DNA of 34,920 nt from an uncultured delta proteobacterium (GTDB taxonomy: Bacteria; Myxococcota_A; Polyangia; Polyangiales; Polyangiaceae), in NCBI GenBank assembly GCA_903894755.1, contig CAITRH010000094.1, positions 1-34,920 of the forward strand. The letters are read 5' to 3'. A program made the position numbers and the translations under genes. Below are positions 32,401 through 34,920 of this stretch, piece by piece; the stretch's first letter is position 1; each line of letters starts with the position of its first letter. Below the pieces are notes generated by a model. The model was not told where the DNA came from. It saw nothing but the letters and a program-made list of their open reading frames with translations, and ran no database searches.

Positions 32401-34806
32401 CAGACGCTGGCGGCACTGCGGGCGATTGCCCACGATGGGGGCGATTACGACAAAGAGGCCCGATACCTGGATCAAGAGCAGGCCAATACGGCCGCGCCGC
32501 GTCCCAGGTCCAAGCTTCTCGTGGAGCTTGGAAGGCTCCGCGAAGAGGTGCTTGGGGACCATGAAGGGGCCGTTGTGGCCTGGGAAGGGGCCATGGAGCT
32601 CGACCCGGAGAACGAGGACGCTGCAGCCCCCTTGTCGGACGAGTACATCCGCCAGGAGGCTTGGGACAAGGCCGAGACCCTCCTCGAGCTTCTGGTGCGC
32701 AAGGGCAGCCGCCGTGAGCGTCACGAGCAGCACGTGCTTCAGAACAAACTGGGGCAGGTTTGTGCCGCCCAGGGCAAGGATGACAAGGCTCTCAAGGCGT
32801 ACCAGGCGGCGCACCAACTCGATTTGACCGACCAGACCAGCACACGTGGCCTCGCGGAAGTCTGTTTCCGTCTCAAGGACTGGCAAGCCTCTCTCACGAA
32901 TTTCCAGAAAGTGCTGACCTCACTGGGCGACCAGGAAACAGAGGAGCGTGCCAATGTCTACTTCAAGATTGGCTGTATCAAACGGGAGCAGGGCCAAGCC
33001 AAGCAGGCCATCAGCAACTTCGAGAAGGCTTTGGGGGTCGAAACGGGGCACAAGGCCACGCTGGACGCGCTCGTAGCCCTCTATGTGGACCTCAAACAGG
33101 TCAAGCAGGCGGTCGAGTACAAGCGCCAAATTCTAGACCAGGTGTTGGAAGGCCCCGAGCGCTTCAAGATCCTCTGGGACATTGCGGACCTGTGGCAGGA
33201 CCAGGACAAGAATCCGCAGAGTGCCTTGGAGGCCCTCGAAGAGGCTCGTGAGATCGATCCGCAAAACAGTCCCCTCTTGATGCGCATGTTGCAGCTTTAC
33301 CAGACTACCGAAAGCTGGCGGAAAACCATCGATACCCTGCAGGCCATCGCTGACCTCGAGAAAGATCCCGGGCGCAAGGCCAAGCAGCTCTACGCCATGG
33401 CCCAGCTCTATCGCGACAAGGAGGACAACCAGGACAAGGCCGTGGAGCTCTTCGGCGAGGCACTGGACCTCAATCCATCCTACTTGGAAGCCTTCGAGCG
33501 CATCAATCGGCTCCTCAACGACCGCAAAGACTGGAAAGCCCTCGAACGTGCGTTCCGCAAGATGCTTCGACGCCTCAAGGTCGCCAATATCGACAATCCC
33601 GAGCTCCAGTTCAGTCTCTGGCACAGCCTCGGCATCATCTACCGCGACCGCATGAAGGAATTCGTTCACGCCATCGAAGCGTTCAAGATGGCCACCACCT
33701 ACCAGCCCAATAACGCCAATGAGCGGCAGATCCTTGCCGAGCTCTATGAGGTGACGGACAACCTCGAGGCGGCTATCAGCGAACACTCCTTGGTGCTCCA
33801 GCGTGAGCCCTCCCGTGTCGAGCCTTATCGGAGTCTGTACAAGCTGTACCAAAAGTCCCATGAATACGATCGCGCCTGGTGCATGTGTTCTGCATTGGCG
33901 TTCCTGGACAAAGCCGACGAAGACGAGCGACGCTACTTCGAAGACTACCGTCCCAGAGGCATGATCCAGGTGAAGTCCAAGCTCGACAACGAGCAATGGG
34001 TCAAGAACCTGTTCCACAGGGACGAGAACCTGTACATTGGTAAGATCTTCGAAATGATCACCCCTTCCGCGATCCAAGCCAAGCTTGCCCAGCTCAAAGA
34101 CTCCAGGCAGCTCCCTGCGCTCGACAAACGCTTCAAACAGGATCCGGCTACCAGCACGGTGACCTTCGCAAAAACCTTTGGATGGGCCGCAAGTGTGCTC
34201 GGCATTCAGCTCCCCGATCTCTATGTCCGTAACGACGTCCGCGGCGATCTCTTGGCAGTGCCCTCCAATCCACCGGCCAGCATCGCAGGACAGAACGTCC
34301 TCACAGGCTACAAACCCGAGGAGCTCGTGTTCATCGTCGGCAAGCACCTCGCGTACTACCGCGGTGAGCACTACATCCGCAATCTGTTCCCAACGCTCAA
34401 TGAGCTGAAAATGCTGCTCTTTGCAGGGATGAAGATCGTCTTGCCGGACTTCTCTGTCCCCGCCGACATGGGACAGGCCGTGCTCATCACCGCCCAGGAG
34501 CTTGCGCGCTACATGCAGCCCCTTCCTCGCGAGCAGCTCAAGATCGTGGTGCAGAAGTTCGTCGACGATGGCGCTCGGGTCGACCTGAAACGATGGCTGC
34601 AAACCATCAACGTCACTGCGCTTCGGGCCGGGCTGCTGCTCTGCGGCGACCTCGAGATCGCCGGCCGGATGATCGAACAAGAGCCGCAATTTCCTGGCGA
34701 CCTCACCAAGGACGACAAAATGAACGAGCTCCTCGTCTTCTCCGTCAGCGAGCAGTACTTCGCGCTCCGCAAGACGTTGGGGATCGCGGTCGGCAACGCG
34801 TCCTAA
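23482..34806 (+). CDS. Giant tetratricopeptide-repeat protein with C-terminal peptidase-like domain
   Basis: A single uninterrupted frame of 3,774 codons starting with MELHERLTQL after GAGGCG. No signal peptide is seen. Residues 1 to about 370 are TPR-like. A proline-rich linker, including a PPPPPP run, spans about residues 374-420. About 36 tandem double-TPR modules then run to about residue 3475. Each carries a W-x-x-L-type helix and a LELDP-type turn, with a usual spacing of 71-73 residues. Four modules are longer, about 89 residues, and carry LLEPxY. The last 290 residues are globular, with FIVGKHLAYYRGEHY (3617-3631) and RAGLLLCGDLEIA, resembling an M48 peptidase without HExxH. A cytosolic scaffold role is inference. 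Confidence 0.93.
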   Translation: MELHERLTQLENIRDWPGLAEELEKALASTGANPEKAAYHLRLGRVQAHKILAGVKAIKHFQDAYKLNPELAESLSAARAVFWDLAKHPKVQRLLDHELKDALSPARASAILLELGDVSSDMGDDDRALMAYAKSLAESGGKNLEASACLADAQIDPAHWQERLAELLRASNSEDDVTSKGRLLLRAARLARRFAPEEYEALLTRSYETDPLSVQTAALYEGLLADDNRLDALEALQNRLLDATGDRATRALRAGVFGARWVQRHQNVDVGVRFLEDALRNDPLQEAAFFYLREAYGRQAGAWGRVIALAEESTRARTDAVYLLAQIGLICWREMNDLAGARKAFQRLAEVQPDHSTLREFEAEVGAEVGVLATTREVDVLAAVAPSVAPAAAAAEAPTTPPPALQEPERPTAPPPPPPQVVDDPKIGELRALLEKQEAAKRYNEFVKTLVALSALVPSAAEKIALLGKAADLYVGRFANQAEAVKVYEQILAIDPEHPAASDFLRSAYERRRDWESLLGLQRREAVRLVRGPARAAKFLEIAKLATERVRKPEICSELWNEVLASDDSNVDAIMALASIHERAKDYVSFASVLEKQVGITVDAPAKIQLLAKLGALYGDRLANDDGAVGAWRALLALDPNDRRAQDALKKKYLALGRWDDLEVFYVESGKWDELIRTLEQQEAKETAAEAKTSLLFKLAQLWADRKQRPERAAKNYEKALEIDPSSLRAAEALIPIYTAANQPKPLASVLEVKLRHEADRHERLLLLREVAALYEGKVKEPVLAFERYCAAFDLFPGDEQTRTDAERAARATSSWETLITSYRAAITSADSENDLETGTAIRLKLGRVLVDEVQRIDEALEVYRAVYDAEPEHPEALSALERLYRQTERFPELLGIYEKRRDLTSEPEEKRAIHYSIAKLYETEVRDRAKAIETYQAILEDDPSEGPALAALDVLYAELGQWQPYAETLRCRITLEADERVLTDIKFRLGQTLEKYLSDPAGALENYREILAVDAGHEGARLALEALLLVPELRADAAETLEPIYEQRGDWEKLISTLETLCTHEGDTSRRGALLRKIAHVCFGELKDHARAFSSLATALREDPKQLDIRAEMEPIAAASNRWDSLVALYAAIAAELDDQELARDYWLRIAAIDEDRELTDDAAGAYGQVLALDPTDAEALGSLEALFRRTERWNELIAVLQRRIARTDEAVLSEELLSQIARIYDEKLGKPAEAIEAFRKVLEQDPASMRGLTALDALFLRQSMWTELAENLDTQLSLASTDDAQLALMLRLAALREREMGQVDVAIEGYRAVLERESSSAEALTALERLGQQAAHEGLIADLLEPFYRHHGDHAKLIGVHEVQIRLAPDSDRRVELLHQVAQLHEDAAGNLSAAFDTYARALAEDPAGESARAQLDRVAREAGRLQDLAQVLQQQAARVQESALAAELFTASAQVYEVDLGEVDTSIGLHRKVLELDAANLAAAEALERLLRGAGRYQELSAILQRKSEILVEVDLRKEALFQAASIEEDMLQRPEEAISVYNKVLELDAEDSGALDALVRRYAGLSRWQDLLATYARKVDLVVDTTEKKAIYFAVGAVYERELTDGARAIATYERILELDPEDVAALARLDVLYEQGSNWQELLGVLGRESELAVEPAQSLGFRYRIAALYEKRLGDVARAVELYQEILITQSDHGPTLEALEGIKDGTAEPLAAAAVLEPVYEAASDWGRLIRVHEVQVTHASDPFQRVELLHRIARLHEEALGDAASAFATFARALVLDNGNEATLTNLERLAQLLGRWSEVTGLYDAELDKLVGAPDRFVELGLREAQIFEVQVEDLDSAIARYRRVCQVEPENQNAIRSLDRLLSQTERWSELAGVLALEAETAPTDDEVLEFKYRLGQVYQLRLGDLGRAIGSYRDVLSAAPEHGPSLEALEGLFASGVQQATIAELLEPLYRQSAEWEKLARVYEALLADTHGQEDRLASYYRLGELYEEKLFDAARTLDAATRALKEYPLDEKAGDDTQRLAGTVEGGWETLANAYADIIDERANEPAVQAPIGRRLARAYEDELGDVSKAEETYKYVLSVDPLDVETLTNLDRIYVSLEAWSDLARILEQRVLARAERFELVELYARLGEVYEERLGAMDPAIVAYRRIFDELEPAHEGAIAALARIYEARGAWTELDVVYQRELANASGDTEEASIRAKLAQLAASKLHLPQRAIDTWKIVLDLRGEDPEALAALATLYEGEQAWAELVDVLEREHDIASTDEDRVNLLSRRARVFCDKLARDDQALDDYGRILDVDSSNLAALRAMAAIRRRQDDPQELVAALTQIVDRAEAMLDGEELKELYRELGRTYGQRLEQSYDAAESWRKLLQVGQDFEAFDALEAIYRTEERWIDVIEVKMQRAKALEEPAARIEELRGVAGLWRDVAGEPDSSRVAYEKILEIAPTHDEAYAELEKLHTVASRWEPLIELYLGRFETREQVVEGDATRHPTAEKTELLRKIAKVFEERLDDKNQAFDAVMNAFALDIHDRETTRYLEKLAQATGRWAEALQNANGMLKVETQHAEKIRLCLHLAKWYGDDLGHPEYAQPYYGQIIQIDPNNVGAMRQLAALHRKAGNHQQVGVTLTRALDVAVQDTDRKEIMVDLGELLDLQMKETDQGLAFFHRALEVDPGFLPALENLERIFAARNSHRDLVDVLHRKVAALTEPEALVQTKLRIGTIYETLGEHARAAQVYREGLELDPVHLATLRGLARVYEILEQWIELVKVLETELEVVATERDRIDLSLHLASLQEQRFLKPELAALRLEQVLEVDPNHEDACVSLARCYRKLRQWPDYIAALERHISATSDRKTKSDLYAAMAQVYAEELEDTERAIDAYRNIIELDERNVPALEALAKLYEKQEDAAQSIDYMTRVAELTTEPRLRVEAFFRIGKAIDDKLGDRVTAQERFELVLDLDPTHVQTLAALRAIAHDGGDYDKEARYLDQEQANTAAPRPRSKLLVELGRLREEVLGDHEGAVVAWEGAMELDPENEDAAAPLSDEYIRQEAWDKAETLLELLVRKGSRRERHEQHVLQNKLGQVCAAQGKDDKALKAYQAAHQLDLTDQTSTRGLAEVCFRLKDWQASLTNFQKVLTSLGDQETEERANVYFKIGCIKREQGQAKQAISNFEKALGVETGHKATLDALVALYVDLKQVKQAVEYKRQILDQVLEGPERFKILWDIADLWQDQDKNPQSALEALEEAREIDPQNSPLLMRMLQLYQTTESWRKTIDTLQAIADLEKDPGRKAKQLYAMAQLYRDKEDNQDKAVELFGEALDLNPSYLEAFERINRLLNDRKDWKALERAFRKMLRRLKVANIDNPELQFSLWHSLGIIYRDRMKEFVHAIEAFKMATTYQPNNANERQILAELYEVTDNLEAAISEHSLVLQREPSRVEPYRSLYKLYQKSHEYDRAWCMCSALAFLDKADEDERRYFEDYRPRGMIQVKSKLDNEQWVKNLFHRDENLYIGKIFEMITPSAIQAKLAQLKDSRQLPALDKRFKQDPATSTVTFAKTFGWAASVLGIQLPDLYVRNDVRGDLLAVPSNPPASIAGQNVLTGYKPEELVFIVGKHLAYYRGEHYIRNLFPTLNELKMLLFAGMKIVLPDFSVPADMGQAVLITAQELARYMQPLPREQLKIVVQKFVDDGARVDLKRWLQTINVTALRAGLLLCGDLEIAGRMIEQEPQFPGDLTKDDKMNELLVFSVSEQYFALRKTLGIAVGNAS

Positions 34807-34834
34807 ACCAAACCCATCTTGAAAACCGCAGGTC
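34805..34834 (-). repeat. Dispersed repeat core, copy 3 (inverted)
   Basis: Thirty bases are the exact reverse complement of 82-111. The match begins inside the TAA stop codon of the giant gene (34804-34806). Beyond 34834 the sequence diverges from the other copies. The same core in copy 2 (14424-14454) has one mismatch. Confidence 0.9.
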
Positions 34835-34853
34835 GGACCCGCGACACCCGCGA

Positions 34854-34882
34854 CCTAGGGTTACCCACCCTAGGCTGTTTTG
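34854..34882 (+). terminator. Candidate intrinsic terminator of the giant TPR gene
   Basis: CCTAGGG (34854-34860) pairs perfectly with CCCTAGG (34868-34874) around a 7-base loop, followed by CTGTTTTG with a run of four T. It lies 48 bp after the stop codon. A second hairpin, GCCCC/GGGGC at 34887-34899, lacks a T run. Confidence 0.5.
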
Positions 34883-34920
34883 ATTCGCCCCTTCGGGGCT
34901 GCCAATCAACGCTCGTCACC

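Noticed and set aside
34887-34899. GCCCC/GGGGC hairpin as a second terminator
   Set aside because: No T run follows on either strand.

Overview
The window reads as chromosomal DNA from a high-GC deltaproteobacterium-type organism, most likely a myxobacterium (Myxococcota). The grounds are the GC-rich codon usage, frequent GTG starts, many lipoproteins of unknown function, a hybrid PAS/GAF signalling protein, a PhaR-type regulator and one gigantic tetratricopeptide-repeat (TPR) gene. This taxonomic call is inference. No rRNA, CRISPR array or intact mobile element was seen.

Left part (1-8,540), mostly metabolic. A reverse-strand operon (methyltransferase, short-chain dehydrogenase, mazG; 160-2602) is followed by two small helical, phasin-like genes (2785-3416), a cysteine-free glutaredoxin-fold protein (3469-3840) and a pyrimidine-nucleoside phosphorylase (3870-5216). 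A third small helical gene (5185-5583) faces it. A riboflavin operon follows: ribE, then ribBA whose GTP cyclohydrolase half has lost its zinc cysteines, then an overlapping gene of unknown function with a DHH-like motif.

Middle part (8,537-23,370), more accessory in character. It holds a Cys-rich lipoprotein, a small membrane protein, a 44-bp tandem repeat, a hybrid sensor with a His-box but no ATPase domain, a YggU-family gene and glpD. Next comes a tRNA-Arg(TCG) followed by gene debris: a coiled-coil transposase-like scrap and the C-terminal remnant of a BREX-type PglX methyltransferase. A 193-bp palindromic MITE-like element starts exactly at the remnant's stop codon. After it come a ComEC-like metallo-beta-lactamase-fold lipoprotein, an M15-like peptidase translationally coupled to an orphan ABC ATPase, phaR, an ECF sigma/anti-sigma/lipoprotein cluster, a 21-bp tandem repeat between convergent genes, and two further lipoproteins.

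Right part (23,482-34,806) is a single gene of 3,774 codons. It encodes about 36 tandem double-TPR modules with a period of about 72 residues. These are punctuated by at least four longer, about 89-residue modules carrying an LEPxY signature. It ends in a globular domain that looks like an M48-type metallopeptidase whose HExxH motif has been lost. A candidate hairpin terminator follows.

A dispersed repeat ties the window together. A copy of about 108 bp lies at 6-113 and at 14349-14456 (about 95% identical). Its 30-bp inner core recurs in inverted orientation at 34805-34834, beginning inside the stop codon of the giant gene.
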